From positions 110,766,501 through 110,830,500 of the forward strand of contig NC_091245.1 of the NCBI RefSeq assembly GCF_042477335.2: DNA of 64,000 bases, read 5' to 3'. Below are positions 46,130 to 58,466 of the stretch, one piece after another. The notes under the pieces were generated by a model that ran no database searches, was not told the DNA's origin, and worked only from the letters and a program-made list of their open reading frames with translations. This stretch comes from Ovis canadensis. Lineage: Eukaryota; Chordata; Mammalia; Artiodactyla; Bovidae. Numbering within the stretch: position 1 is the first letter of the stretch; each line of letters opens with the position of its first letter. Both the position numbers and the translations under genes were made by a program.

Positions 46130-47165
46130 CCATTAAACAGTAGAGTTTTTCTTAGCTCATTCTTAGGTCCTCTCACCCTACTCTTTCTCTTGTGTGATCT
46201 CATTCACACTTTTGGCTTCAAATTCCAACATGCAGATGACTCCCAAAATGTAAATCATTGATTCAGACCCTGACCCAGCTCTCAGCTTCAAAGAACCTCA
46301 AAGTTAGAAGCTCAGAGCTGAGCTCACCTACCCCAAACCTGGCCTTCTTGCAGGGTTTTCCTGTCTTGGTCAATAGTAGGCAAGCCAGAAATCTTGGAGT
46401 CACATCTGCCAGCTCCTTCTTTTGTACCATTGCCAATCTACTACCAAATCCTGCACATTTTTGCTCATAAATATCTCTAAAACCCATCCACTTTTCTCTA
46501 ACTACACCACCACCACCACCGCCCAATCCAAGCTAACCTCACTTCTCACAACGACTACTGAACTGCTATTCAGCTCCAGTGTCTGTCTTGGCACCTTTCC
46601 ACCCTGTCCTCTGAACAGCAGCTGGGGCAATCATTCTAAAATGCAAAGCTAATCACGTTATTCTTTGGCTTAAAACCCTTCAGTGGTTTCGCCTGTTTTT
46701 CGGATGAAGACAAAACCCCTACAGTCATGACAAAGCCCTGTGGGTCAGCTTCCTGTCTCTCTCCAGTTTCATTTCATGCCTCTTTCTGCCTGCCTCTCTG
46801 AAGTCAAACCACACTCACTTTTTAGCCATTTATTCTCTCTCCCACCATGAGACCTCTGTGCTCCCTGTTCCTCTGTCTGGAAAGCTCTTTCCTTCATTCT
46901 CTGCCTGGTTATTTCCTACTGATCTTCAGAGTCAAGTCAAGAGACATTTCCTGGAAGAAGCTTTCCTTGGCCCCTCCGAGGAGGTCAGCTCCCTCTATCA
47001 TAAACGTCCTCCCCTCTATCGTCTGCCCTTTCATTCATAGTTGCAATTCTACAATGTATTTGCGTGATAATCTGTGCCTCTCTTTGTTCATCCTTGTATC
47101 CCTCCAGCACCTAGTTCAATGCTTAGCACACAGTAGGCACTAAGTATTTGTTGAATGAGTAACTG
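46130..47165 (+). mobile_element. L2 LINE, about 1 kb of ORF2 end and 3' UTR
   Basis: TCCTCTCACCCTACTCTTTC, AACATGCAGATGACTCCC, AAACCCTTCAGTGGTTTCG, TTCCTCTGTCTGGAAAGCTC, AGCACACAGTAGGCACTAAG and the tail GAATGAGTAACTGAATGAATG occur in L2 order. It includes a short CCA triplet run near 46507. Confidence 0.85.
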
Positions 47166-48329
47166 AATGAATGTTCATTCTCTGTCAGTTTTCTATATAC
47201 TTAACCTGTCTCCAAGCTGCCTCCCCCGGCATCTCTGAGTGAATACTCAGGGGTCACAAACTCACTTTTAATATTAATATATTTCTGTGCTTTTATAACT
47301 AGTATATACAAGATATTCATATGTGGGACATGCCAAGCACTATTTTTACTGTAAAGTTTGCAGCCAGATAATTATTTATGTACCTAAAAATACAGATATA
47401 ATGAAGCAGAACCCCCAAACTGTACTAAAATATAGCATAAAGCATAAGACTTCAAAGAAATATTGTACTTGTCAAAAACCACTTTAGTCTCTGCTTCCTG
47501 ACATCTGGGGGTAAAAAAATCACTCTCCTCTACTGTTAGGGGCACAGTTAAGTAAAAAAACTGTTTAAGTACTGTTGGAAGTTTGTACATAATTAGAAAA
47601 GAAAATAAGCTGCATATTCCTTCAAAATAGGTATAATTGGTGCTAAATTGTCTGCTATTTTAGATGGCACCATGACCCTCCTCAAAAGTGGACTATAGAT
47701 GTAGCAAAAAGAAGATTATTAGGGGCTGTTAGCAATTCCCAGATGATGCTCCTCCAAAACTCAGGACTGGGCTGGGTCCATGGCAGGCAACTCCCAGAAA
47801 GTGCCCTGGCCAGAAACACAGCAGCCAACCTCTGGGCCCCTATCTCCTCCCAGCTCCCCAGGAATCTGTCTGTTCTCTGGACACCCTGTTGCTCATACTT
47901 GGCTTTAAAGCCCAGCATTTCTCCTAGTTGAAAAGACTTCACAAGACCCTCCCCATGGGGCCTGTGAAACCTTGTTCCCAGAACAGGACTAACGATTCCT
48001 GCAGGCTTCTATGCTCAGAGCCCGAGAGAAGTCCAGCGCTTCCTAGTGAGCACAGGAGACCGTCCTCTTGGTGGCAACTACTGTAAGATGCATCATGCAT
48101 TTCCTACTCCTTCTAGCACTCCACTATGCCCGAGCATTTTCAAGGTATCACCATACCGTGAAACATGTGGCCCATGGCTAAGTCCCCCAGAGCCTCACAC
48201 ACAATCTCCAAGAAACTAGCTTGAAACGCTCAATCTGAAGAAGGCTGGTTGGACAAACCATCTGTAAACAAAGGAAGCTAGTGTTTGTTTCTGTACCTAT
48301 TATGGATCTACCTATCCAGACCCTTTTCC
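47166..48329. other. Intergenic DNA, nothing recognised
   Basis: GC-moderate sequence with short frames (47682-47942) that show no family signature. Confidence 0.4.
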
Positions 48330-48505
48330 ATTTTACCTTATTTAATTCTAGATATTAGTTGGCTCTTCTAGAAGAGGAAACCAAGGCTCAAGAAACCTAG
48401 TGCAAAAAAAAAGAAAGAAACCTAGTGCATGCCCAAAGTTACACAAGTAGACAGCAAGACCGCTGATGCAGACCCAGGTCCGTGTTGTCCCCAAACAGTT
48501 GTTTC
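48330..48505 (-). mobile_element. MIR SINE with internal duplication
   Basis: Antisense MIR core. The motif AAGAAACCTAGTGCA occurs twice (about 48390-48404 and 48416-48430), separated by an A-rich run, a local tandem duplication. Confidence 0.6.
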
Positions 48506-49866
48506 CTCCGCTATACTTGCGTTTCCAGCTTCTTGTATCATAAGACTCTGTGTCTCGCCCACCGTCCATTCTCTCAGTAGAACCATCATAGGACAACATT
48601 ACATTACAGAAGCAAAAAGACACATCTTCCGAGGAGGACACAAAGAAGTTTAAAGACGTTCTGTTCCATTACAATTCATAGGAACTGAAAAAAGACATAA
48701 ACACTGAAATCATGTTTAGGAGAGTAGGTTCCATTTCCTATGGCTTTTAAATGCAAATGAAAATGAACAGTTTTGCTAGTAAGTGGAATCATTGTAAAGA
48801 CAATAAACTAACTAGTTCCTAGACAAAATATAACTGATCTGTGCCAGGCTAGCTCTCCAGAAATGACAGATCACTTTTGTAGGGGGACATTGTTATAAAA
48901 CCCTCCATTTCTAGTGGTGTCACTTGGGAACCACAGTGCCACACCCAGCTGCTTCTAAAAGGTGTTGTGTCCAGCAGACCAGAAAACATTCCCTTCTCCC
49001 CAACACAGGCTATTCTTTACCAACAGTCAAAATTAACCCTTTAACAAATAAATCAGATTCCACCACTCCTCTGCTCAAACCCACCAATGACTTTTCATTA
49101 GCATGAAGGAAAGCTTGATCTACAAGACTTACTTACCACTTGGTCTGCAATAGCCCTGAGGTAGTGATTTGAAAATTTGGTGGAGTATTTTTTTTTTTTT
49201 TTGCTTTATTTCTGTAATGATTGCGGACCACTGCTAGCTACAGAGAGGAAGGGGACCTGGAGTTCATGTGTCCTGCAATATGTAGATGAATCTCACACAA
49301 AGAAGACCTGCCCCACGTGGTGCACTTCTTTTGAATGACCTACTGAAAGGCTAGTTGCTGGTATCTGGACCTAAAGTCTATCTCATTTTTCCATATAAAT
49401 ACAATTTTCTGCATAGTTTAAAATTTCCTAAAATATTCAGGAATGCAAAATGGTGCATGCTTTGCAAGAATATTTAATTTATTTTGATCATAAATTTATC
49501 AACAAGTGTGGACCAGTTTGGAAAATCACAACACTGCTGATGATATTCTTTGTGATATTTATAATACACCTGCACTTTTTTTGCATATCAGCATCTATAG
49601 TTATTGCATTGGAGGTGATTCTTCATATAGGTATAAGACTGCTAGTGTGGTATTTATGTATTAAAATACATAGCATTTATTATATTTCCTTATATTTTAA
49701 AAAAAGGAATTTTATTGATTTGTTTTAATTATACTTATACGTTGTATTACCTATAAACTTCATTTCAGGATAGTAAAGGAAAAGTGAGGAGATACTAGAC
49801 TTAACACACAAGGCAGAGTTGGCTGTGATGGGGTTGAGTACATTATGCTGTATGACGTGCCCCGTA
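48506..49866. other. AT-rich intergenic DNA
   Basis: A poly-T run lies at about 49189-49202. The plus frame 49450-49728 is hydrophobic but has no recognised family. Confidence 0.4.
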
Positions 49867-49990
49867 TTTTTTTTTTTTTTAACCACACTACCATGGCATG
49901 TGGGATCTTAGTTTCCCAGTCAGGGATTGAGCCCATGCCCCTTTATTAGAAGCATGGAATCTTAACCTCTGCACTGCTAGGGAAGTTCCA
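49867..49990 (-). mobile_element. CHR-2-type SINE
   Basis: Antisense: poly-T, GCATGTGGGATCTTAGTTTCC, CAGGGATTGAGCCCATGCCC, TGCACTGCTAGGGAAGTTCC. Confidence 0.83.
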
Positions 49991-50009
49991 ACATGTCCCA
50001 TATTAATCT

Positions 50010-50440
50010 CTGAGCTTGACTCTGTTCATCACTGTCTCCGCTCCAGCCACACTAACCCTTGTGCTTTCCCTCCAAGTCACCAAGCCCATGCCCACCCCAG
50101 GCTCTCTGCTCTTGCTGTTTCTCTGTTTGGAACGCCCATCATCTGGATTTCATCGAGCTCTCTTGCTTCATTTCCTCTCCACTCACATGCCACCTCCTGG
50201 GAAAGTCTTCCGGGACCATCAGGCTTCACATCACTCTTTTATCATCGATTCCTCTGGCAGGTATCTCTACCTGCAATTCTACCGTAATATTATTTACCTA
50301 CCTATTCCTTGTCTCTGTCACAGAAATATGCACTTCATGAGGGAAGTGGGAAATGCTGTTTTGGATCCCTGTGCCTGGAAAGGGGCATAAAGTGGGTGCT
50401 TGATAAATATTTGTAAAGTGGATGAATTAATGCAAGAAGA
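50010..50440 (+). mobile_element. L2 LINE 3' end
   Basis: GCTCCAGCCACACTAACCC, TTTCTCTGTTTGGAACGCCC, CACATGCCACCTCCTGGG and GGGTGCTTGATAAATATTTG follow the L2 3' UTR. Confidence 0.8.
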
Positions 50441-51269
50441 CATTGCCTGTGTTCCTGATCCCTAGGAGCTATAAAGCTCTTTCTCTTTTTTATCTACATA
50501 ATTTACAGCCAATCTAAGTCAGCATTAATTCTTTCAAACATATCCATCAAGTGCTGACCATATTTCAAGCGGTGAGAACACAATAATAAATAAGACATAT
50601 CCTGTCTGCACAGTTTGTAATTAATGGTCATTTTCAGCACCTGTGAACCATTTGAGTCCTACAGTGAAGTGACTTTATTTGTTTTTAATCTATCCATTTC
50701 TATTTTATATTGAGTATCTTTAAAATGTAATACTTATGATATTCACAAATTAAAAATTCTCTCTCTTGTGTTAAGAAAAATGTTGCTAGCACATATATAA
50801 GAACTTTTACCGGTTTGGAAAATCTTGCCACTGGTCCTGGTGATGTTCTTCTACTAGTTCCCAAAACATCACCCCTCAGAGACTGAGAGAGCTAAAAGCT
50901 GGGTGATGCCTAAATAAGTGGAAGCTTTTAGTTCCCTTCAGTGGTGTAGCCAGCAGGGACCTCTACCTACCTGGCTGAGATGAAGTCACCTACATAAGGC
51001 ACACAGGGGCCATCTGCCCTCTGAAGGACTCCACCAGCTAGAAAGCCCATTCCATCCTCTTTGTTAGGGTAGCACAGGTTATTACCAGCCCCAGCTGGTG
51101 GCATACAGCCACCCTGGAGGTTCCAGGCAGCGGCTGATCATTCAGGGCCTTTCATTCCCCTACTGTCTGGCCAGGCACCTTTTCTTCATGCTGTGGAGTG
51201 AGACAAAAGCAACCTTCAAACTAACAAAACCTATACACTTGTACACAGCTCTACAGAGCTATATAGAGC
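50441..51269. other. Intergenic DNA
   Basis: Nothing supported; 50530-50600 resembles the start of the old repeat seen at 63181. Confidence 0.35.
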
Positions 51270-51415
51270 TGTACAATGTACTTTCTCATTCATTTTCACA
51301 TTTGGAAGATGGACAGTACAATTTTGTTTTAATAAATAAGCAAGTTAAAGATCAGAGAGGCTTGGAAACTTGGCAAAGCTGCAACTTAAACCAGTATCTC
51401 CTGATTCCAAGTTAG
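51270..51415 (-). mobile_element. MIR SINE
   Basis: Antisense MIR pattern with GATCAGAGAGGCTTGGAAAC and CTTGGCAAAGCTGCAAC. Confidence 0.55.
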
Positions 51416-53356
51416 AAAATGGAAACCATTGTCTAGCTACAATCAGGTTTGTGGGATTATCTGTGGAGTTAAATTCTCACTGATATAGAACTTGACCTGA
51501 GGAGCTGGCTACATTGCACCCTGATAAAGCACTTGAACGAATCTCAATTCACTGCCTACTTGGGCACACATCCCATCCCAGCTCCCATAATTTCATGAAG
51601 ACTACATTTCATAAAGAATACATTCACAGAGAGCTTCCAGAATCGAGAAAAGCTTAGAGTGAGCCATGATGACTGTATACCCTGGTCCCAAACTTTCACA
51701 GTGCTAGAAACTGTTGGCACTCAGCAGCACCATTATAATAGAATGATGCAGAGGAGGAGTGGACTAGAAAGATGCAGGTAGTATTCTGGATTATGGCTGA
51801 AAACTCTGAAATGCCTCTTCTGTAAACTCCTTCCCTACAACCCCCCAAGCCCCCATCCACACACACAGACCAAATTCTCCTTTCAGGCCTGACCTTAAAG
51901 CAAAAAGATTTAGGATAAACTGAGTTAAAAATAAAAGGCTCCAGAAGGGCTGTACAGGGATTTCAGGTCCAAAGGCCATATCCATCGGACTGTCAGGAAA
52001 GAGTTAATATCAGAACTGATGTTCCATCAAAGTAACTCAGGAAGGTAAAGCTGTGTTGGTTCTTATTGCAAGATTCCTAAGTCCCTTTAAAAGTACCAGA
52101 CTAACTTCCAAAGAATTTCAGGAGTTTCAGCTTGCTGCAAACACACACAAGTCCCCAAGCTAAAAAAAAAAAAAAAAAAAATCAGTCTCCTTCCAGAGTC
52201 CTCCTGTCTGCCGTATCAATTCCCCACTTCTTAGCATGGATTGGATTCTCCTATCTCACCCCACCCCAGCTTCTTCAGAGCACAAGTGACAGCTGGCTGT
52301 GTCCTCTGGTCACCCGTCCAGAGCCCTGGGTTGGAGACATGCTGACTCCCCAGCAGTCAGGAGGAGAGGTGAGTCTCCTCAAGTTTCCTGAGTTCACCTG
52401 AGGTGGAGGTCAGTTCCCGGCTCAGGCAGTTCCCTCTGGCTAACAGACTAGAGGCTGCGATATGAAATGGAGAGAGCCAGACCAGCCCAAAATAGAAAAC
52501 CAATTCGACCAAGCTCCCAATCTTCCTGAATATGGCCCATTAGATGAAACAGGGAAAGAGAGCTGAAGTGCATGCAGGATGAGAGAGTTGGTGAGAAAAC
52601 TGCTTGCTGGAAACCAAGAATTATGAAAAGAACATTCTGATACCAACCTCAAAGCCTGTCCGGCAAGCAGGAAAGGCTGCGAACTTTTCAGTCAAGACCA
52701 CTGAAGTATAAGACCTTGACTTTCTGGGGACAAGTTCGTCTCCTGCTGATAATTAGCGTGCTGCTGTGTAGTTTGTTCCACTGAGACGAAGAACAATGAT
52801 TACATCTCACCTTGCAGATGAGGAAGTGAGTGATGAGCTCTAGCACACACACAAAAAAGCCTATCCTTTGGAATACAAAAGACAAAGACAGCACAGGTCC
52901 TCACCCTCTACAGGACCCCATCCACCTCCTGACCCATCTTGGTCAAGGTGAGTGTTACCTTCGAGGACAACTGGACTTTTCCTTATCCGCATATGGGATG
53001 ATCTGCCTTTTCACGTGCTCAGAGGTAAAGGAATGGAGCCATAGTGGTTTCAAAACCTATGGCCAGGCATCCCGCTCACTCTTTGCCAGTGATTTTTCTG
53101 CGAAGAAAGGATTCAAAGGCTGTGTCAGGCTAAGCAGAGAGATGTAGCAGGCATCTGAGCCTTCGCTAGACAATAGAAAATTAATAAGGGAGGAACAGGG
53201 AAAGAACAAAGAGGGAGGAGACGAAAATGAGGGGAGGTCCAGGATTCCCAAGGAAAGGGGTTTTCTTTCTCTTCCCAGAGCCCCCAGGGAGGAATAAATA
53301 TAACTATCAACCTAGCATGACAGCATATAAAATAAAAGAGGTACCTGCCAGGTGAC
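51416..53356. other. Low-repeat region upstream of the tRNA gene on the plus strand
   Basis: No recognised repeat except an A20 run at 52162-52181. Several short frames exist, none with a recognisable family. Confidence 0.45.
53334..53337 (-). terminator. RNA polymerase III terminator of the tRNA gene
   Basis: On the minus strand TTTT starts about 20 bases after the tRNA 3' end, followed by a second T run. A run of at least four T is the normal Pol III stop. Confidence 0.75.
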
Positions 53357-53430
53357 CATCTCTGCCGGGACTCGAACCCGGAACCTCTGGATTAGAAGTC
53401 CAGCGCGCTCGTCCATTGCGCCACAGAGAC
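53357..53430 (-). tRNA. TRNAR-UCU: tRNA-Arg (anticodon UCU), intronless; likely n-Tr20 / TCT-4 orthologue
   Basis: A 74-base intronless tRNA on the minus strand. All four stems form: acceptor 7 bp (G1-U72 wobble, the rest Watson-Crick), D stem GCGC/GCGC, anticodon stem CTGGA/TCCAG with loop CTTCTAA (anticodon TCT, complement at 53394-53396), and T stem CCGGG/CCCGG with loop TTCGAGT. Internal promoters are intact: A box TGGCGCAATGG and B box GGTTCGAGTCC. It reads AGA codons. Most tRNA-Arg-UCU genes have an intron; this one does not, which together with the sequence points, from memory, to human tRNA-Arg-TCT-4-1 and mouse n-Tr20, a nervous-system-enriched isodecoder. Position 50 is C and pairs with G64, the normal state; the C57BL/6J mouse strain has T there. 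The gene lies in low-repeat DNA, and I see no other tRNA gene in the window. Confidence 0.96.
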
Positions 53431-55624
53431 CTCACCACACACACAGCATCAGCACCAGAACTGAAAAAGCACATACCTTCTGCATCACCGAGCCATCTCA
53501 GCATCCTGCTCTCTGAGCGGTGGGGGGACAGGGACAGCTGGAAAATCTGGAGTGGAGATCCACCAGCCGGCTCCATCAAAGCTTTTCTCAGTACCGTGGG
53601 TCCTGGGGTCCGCAGAGGATCGGAGGAATGTGAAAGTGGTCATTTCCCCAGTCCCAGAATCTCTGATGGAGTAGGACAGAGCGTGAGTCTTTGCTCTTCG
53701 TTCCTCCCCATCCCTAAGGGAGGTAGGGAGAACGTCTTTCTATTCTCATGCTAATTAAGCAGAGTGCACCCAGTCCAGGAGAGAAACCCGAAGCCTGCTC
53801 TACCTCCACCCGTCTCCCTCACTGTGGTTTCATCCCAGTCCAGCTATTCTCAGACAGGGGCTGGGCAAAGCTGGGAGATTCAGGAAAACCCTCGATCCCG
53901 AGACAAAGAAGCTGCCTCCGTAAAGAAACAGTGTGAACGGCAGCAAAGACTAGCAGGGAAACTGGGCTCCAGAAGACGGTACAGCCCTCAGCTTTGAGAG
54001 CTGTATCTATGGAGCCTGGGAAGAGGGAACGGGAGTCTGATACGATGTTCCTTCAGCATCCTCTCTAGAATTAAGGATGGGAGTGGAGACGGAGCAGTGG
54101 TCTGTGTGTTTGAGAGACAGAGACAGACAGAGAGGGAAGGTGGGAAGAAGGGCACACAGGGGGGAGGGTGAGTGCGGCAGCTCTGTAATGAAACACAGAT
54201 GGTCTTCAAGCAACCCTCCACGAATACCTGCCTCCCCTCCCCCACCTTTACAGCTCCAAGTCCGCCTTTCTTTCCTCCAGGACTGTCTTATTTAAAGATT
54301 GAGAATTTCTCAGCTGCTTGGGCTTGCTAGAGGTGACCTTAGACAATCAAACTGTCCACCACTCCATAACCTTACATAAAGACTTCCATACCTACCCCAG
54401 ATCAAATAAAACAGTTCCTATTTTTAAAAGCCTCCTAGAGAAAACAATGCCACAATCACTGTTTCCACTATGCCAGTCCTTCTGAAAATCTAATCTAAGT
54501 CCTTCCAACCTCACCTTCAGCTCATTTTATCCTATTTGATTCCCAGACACATCAGGGGACAACTGGTCTCTGTGTTCCCAATGACAGTACATTGATCGAA
54601 ATACTGTGATTCAGTGTTCATGACCCCACTCCCACTGAAAAGGTTACAACTCGAGTAAAGTGCTGGCTCAGAATGCCCTTCTCCCCCACCTCAGTGTGCG
54701 CCTCTAGGGCTACCGCTCTGGTCACTGCCCCCTGCCTCCAATTACAGCTCAAGATACAGGCGACGGCCAAGTGAAGAACAGCATGACAATATGAAGGGCT
54801 TCAATCAGAAGGTCTTAAAGGGCCCTTCTAGCTCTAAGACTGTATCCTAGGGTTATAGCTCATACTTCCCTATCCGTTCCTCTAGCCCCAATGATGGGAT
54901 CAGGGAGCAACAGGGAGCAAGGTGATTCAGTCAGCCTGGGATGCAAAGGGAAGAGTCTACCACCTGGGGAAAAGCAGCCACTCCAATCAAGCTTGCCTTT
55001 CGTCTGGGCCTACAGAGAGGAGCTCAGAAAAGTAAAACTGCTTATGCATATTACGGACCTAAAGCAAGGAGGCACAGACTGCACCATTCTTCACACGTTT
55101 ACCCTAGACAACGCCAAGAATCTGACACGTAGAACTTGGTGCTGGCCAGAGGCTGTACTACTCTGAGTGGCCAGGAACAAGGTGCTAGTCAGGGAACTCA
55201 TCAGGAGGCCCACGTGCTTGTAAAGGGAAGCTCGATGCTCAGGCCAGCCATGAGCCCCACAGGCATGAGGAAAGGGAAAGCCCAGCTTATCGGGATACTT
55301 CCCACCAGACCTAGTCACTGTTGTCTCTGCTCTGGGAGATATCTCTGTCTATGGGAGATTGAGCCCCATACCCAAGAAATCTACCAGTCCCGCGTTTTGC
55401 CCAAAGCTTCACTACCTTAACAGATCATGTGTTCTCTACAACGTGAATGAACAGCCCCAGTTCTCCAGCTCCCTCCAGACCTTCAGTCACCGTTTGAAAT
55501 GTTCGCACTTGGGGCTAGGGCATACATCGATGACGTGGTCCCACCCTCAAGGATCCTGTAGGTAAATTCTAATCTAGGAACTACTCTGAAAGACGGACAA
55601 GAAAAGATGGAATTGGTCTTGCTG
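53431..55624. other. Low-repeat region downstream in plus sense (5' flank of the tRNA)
   Basis: No recognised repeat or gene. Open frames such as 53416-53754 and 54891-55166 show no family signature. Confidence 0.45.
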
Positions 55625-55833
55625 TCTGTTGCTGTTCAGTTGCTAAATCCTGTCCGACTCTTTTGTGACTCCATAGACTGTAGTCCACCAGGCTCCACTG
55701 TCCATGGGATTTCCCAGGCAACAATACTGGAGTGGGTTGCCATTTCCTTCTCCAGGGGGTCTTTCCAACCCAGGGATCAAACCTGTGTGTCCTGCTTGGC
55801 AGGCAGATTCTTTACCACTGAGCCACCTGGGAG
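55625..55833 (-). mobile_element. Bov-tA SINE with long target duplication
   Basis: Antisense Bov-tA (TGTTGCTGTTCAGTTGCTAAAT to TGAGCCACCTGG). The flanks GATGGAATTGGTCTTGCTG (55606-55624) and GATGGAATTAGTCTTATTG (55834-55852) are a 19-base duplication with three mismatches. Confidence 0.94.
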
Positions 55834-55852
55834 GATGGAATTAGTCTTATTG

Positions 55853-57289
55853 CCCACCAAATAAGGTGCTGATTTTCCAGGTTCACATTAACCAAACAGC
55901 CACCTTCAGTAGCAAGCTATGTAGTTTGCTTGCTTCAGAACTCTGAGAATGTGACTTAATTTTTCAATCTTCCATTTCCTCACTGTAAACTGGGGGCAAT
56001 AAAAAATGCTATTGAGAAAGATGAGCTGAGACTTTTAAGATGTTGTCCCCCTCCTTCCTCAGTCCCATGAGTTGTATAATTCTTGACTATCTCGCCTGAG
56101 TTATCTCCTTCCTCATGAACACCCTTCCTTTATCCCTCCGTTACTCCCCACCTCAACCTCTCCATTCTAGCAAAGAAACACCCCTCCCCAACAAGAGTCT
56201 CTCCAAGACCCTTTACACTTATATTCTATATCAACAAAAATATGCTGGACTTTGTCCAAGGGCTTTTATCAAATAAGAGACGTTCCTCTGACGTCTATTA
56301 TTTCACTTTAAATCCATCAATCAGATAAAGCTTCTTGATAAGTGTGAATAATGTCTCTTAATTAGGTTTTTAATTTGAAAATAAGGAGGGAAACAATCAA
56401 AGAAAGTGGTAGTTTTTAAAGGGGAAGGAAAGATAAGGTTAAGCCATCAAAATGATTAAAGACAGTACATCTTTTTCTTCTCTAAGCTTGGTATGTCATT
56501 TGTGTTTATGTAAACCCTTAAGAAGATGAGTACATTCTCCTTCCAAAAAAATGTTTTGTACTGATTGAATTCTCCAAAGATCTATGACTCAAGCATTACT
56601 CATGCCTCTAATTGAATACCACCCTCTGACCCCACAGACACACTGGTGATGCTCATACCTTATTTCATTCATAAAGTGTTGCTGGGATACACGTGGTAAA
56701 TGCCAGAAACTTCTCCCGCTGGCCCAGAAACAAATACAATTAAATCCACATCCTATCTTGGCCCTGCTCACAGCTTCCCTATACCTACACCAACAAATCC
56801 ATGTTTTAAATGTTAAAGGATATTAGATGGAGGAGGACAGTGTAACCGTTTGGAGAGTACAGCCTTTACACACTATACTTTCATCTAGTCCCTCCAGTGT
56901 CCCAAATCTTATCCATTCACATGAACATGAGCACATTCTCCCGAAGTGGTTTCCATATACCATTTTCCAATGCCCCCAACAATATCTTATTTTCTCACCC
57001 CTATGAGTCAGCCCATCTCATTCCAATTGTCAGCACCTCCCAGGGAGGTTGAGAAAGGTGTTTTGCAAGGTCAGGCCTGTGGAGCTAGGCCCTACTCTGC
57101 AGAAGTTACAGGCACTCAGTTCGTAATTCCCTACTCTTTACACAAGGCAGTGGGGACATACCCATAGGCAAGCAAACGGCCTTTGGTTCTTCTCCAGACA
57201 CTGCATCTTTGTTGGGCCTTGCTCCCTGTCATTTGTCTATTTCTCTCATGCATTTTTCTAACCCGTGATAATAAAGTTTGTATGTTCCT
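55853..57289. other. Intergenic DNA, nothing recognised
   Basis: No supported gene or named repeat. Confidence 0.4.
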
Positions 57290-57299
57290 AAAGCCTTCT

Positions 57300-57565
57300 A
57301 TTGAAGAAGGCAACGGCAACCCACTCCAGTACTCTTGCCTGGAAAATCCCATGGACGGAGAAGCCTGGTGGGCTGCAGTCCATGGGGTCGCTAAGAGTCG
57401 GACACGACTGAGCAACTTCCCTTTCACTTTTCACCTTCATACATTGGAGAAGGCAATGGCAAGCCACTCCAGTGTTCTTGCCTGGAGAATCCCAGGGACG
57501 GGGGAGCCTGGTGGGCTGCCATCTATGGGGTCACACAGAGTCAGACATGACTGAAGTGACTTAGC
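57300..57565 (+). mobile_element. Bov-A2 SINE (dimer)
   Basis: Two sense Bov-A monomers linked by CTTCCCTTTCACTTTTCACC. An exact duplication AAAGCCTTCT lies at 57290-57299 and 57566-57575. Confidence 0.95.
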
Positions 57566-57597
57566 AAAGCCTTCTGTTTCCTTCCTTCTTCAGTCAA

Positions 57598-57690
57598 GAC
57601 TTCCCTGGTGGCTCAGATGGTAAAGAATCTGTCTGTAATGCAGGAGACCTGGGTTCAATCCCTGGGTTGGGAAGATCATGACTGAGGAAC
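57598..57690 (+). mobile_element. Bov-tA SINE, head only
   Basis: GACTTCCCTGGTGGCTCAG, GGTTCAATCCCTGGGTTGGG, then a jump to ATGACTGAGGAACTTC, so most of the Bov-A body is deleted. Confidence 0.87.
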
Positions 57691-58191
57691 TTCTATTTTT
57701 TCACTTTCAGTCAAGGAGCTTGACTGTAGATTGCTTTTTCCCTCCTCATCTTTTCCCTGTCCTTTAAGTAGAAAGAAGTAAGACAATCCAGGTAATAACT
57801 GAGCTTGTAATCAAGCCAAAGGAGCACAAATAGAGAGCCAATTTTGCTTTAATCACAACATCCAACTTTCAGACACCATTCCAGGTCTAACTCAGTCCCA
57901 CTGGGATATCCAGCCCTTTCAAGCTTCCTGGAAACTAGACCTAGAACAAATTTATTTCAAAAATGGGCTGGACTTCCAATGGGCACTCAAGGTCACAGTG
58001 GAGATACCGAGGTCAACCTCTTGTGGGGGGTCGGGGGAGGTGGTCTGAGGAATGCTGAAGAATCTGGAGATAGAATCTCTCCTTCCTGGTTGCTTCTACC
58101 TCCCATCTTTTTCAGCTGACTAGAAAATTCCAGAGAGTATATCTCCAAGGATATGAAATGCTCTGTTTGGTCAAAAAGTATGAGGAAGCTA

Positions 58192-58466
58192 GCTGCTGCT
58201 GCTGCTAAGTCACTTCAGTCATGTCAGACTCTGTGCAACCCCATAAATGGCAGCCCACCAGGCTCCCCCATCCCTGGGATTCTTCAGGCAAGAACACTGG
58301 AATGGGTTGCCATTTCCTTCTCCAGTGCATGAAAGTGAAAAGTGAAAGGGAAGTCGCTCAGTCGTGTCCGACTCTTTGCAACCCCATGGACTGCAGTCTA
58401 CCAGGCTTCTCCGTCCATGGGATTTGCCAGGCAAGAGTACTGGAGTGGGGTGCCATTGCCTTCTCT
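58192..58466 (-). mobile_element. Bov-A2 SINE (dimer)
   Basis: Two antisense monomers joined by GCATGAAAGTGAAAAGTGAAA. It begins with a GCT triplet run (58192-58206). It is inverted relative to the dimer at 57300-57565. Confidence 0.93.

Noticed and set aside
45371..47143. Several overlapping plus-strand frames as exons
   Set aside because: Those from 46.1 kb on follow the L2 element; the upstream ones lie in C/T-rich DNA with no splice-bounded pattern or family match.
53307..53579. 90-codon minus-strand frame across the tRNA locus
   Set aside because: It overlaps the tRNA gene; the tRNA explains the conserved segment, and the frame has no family signature.
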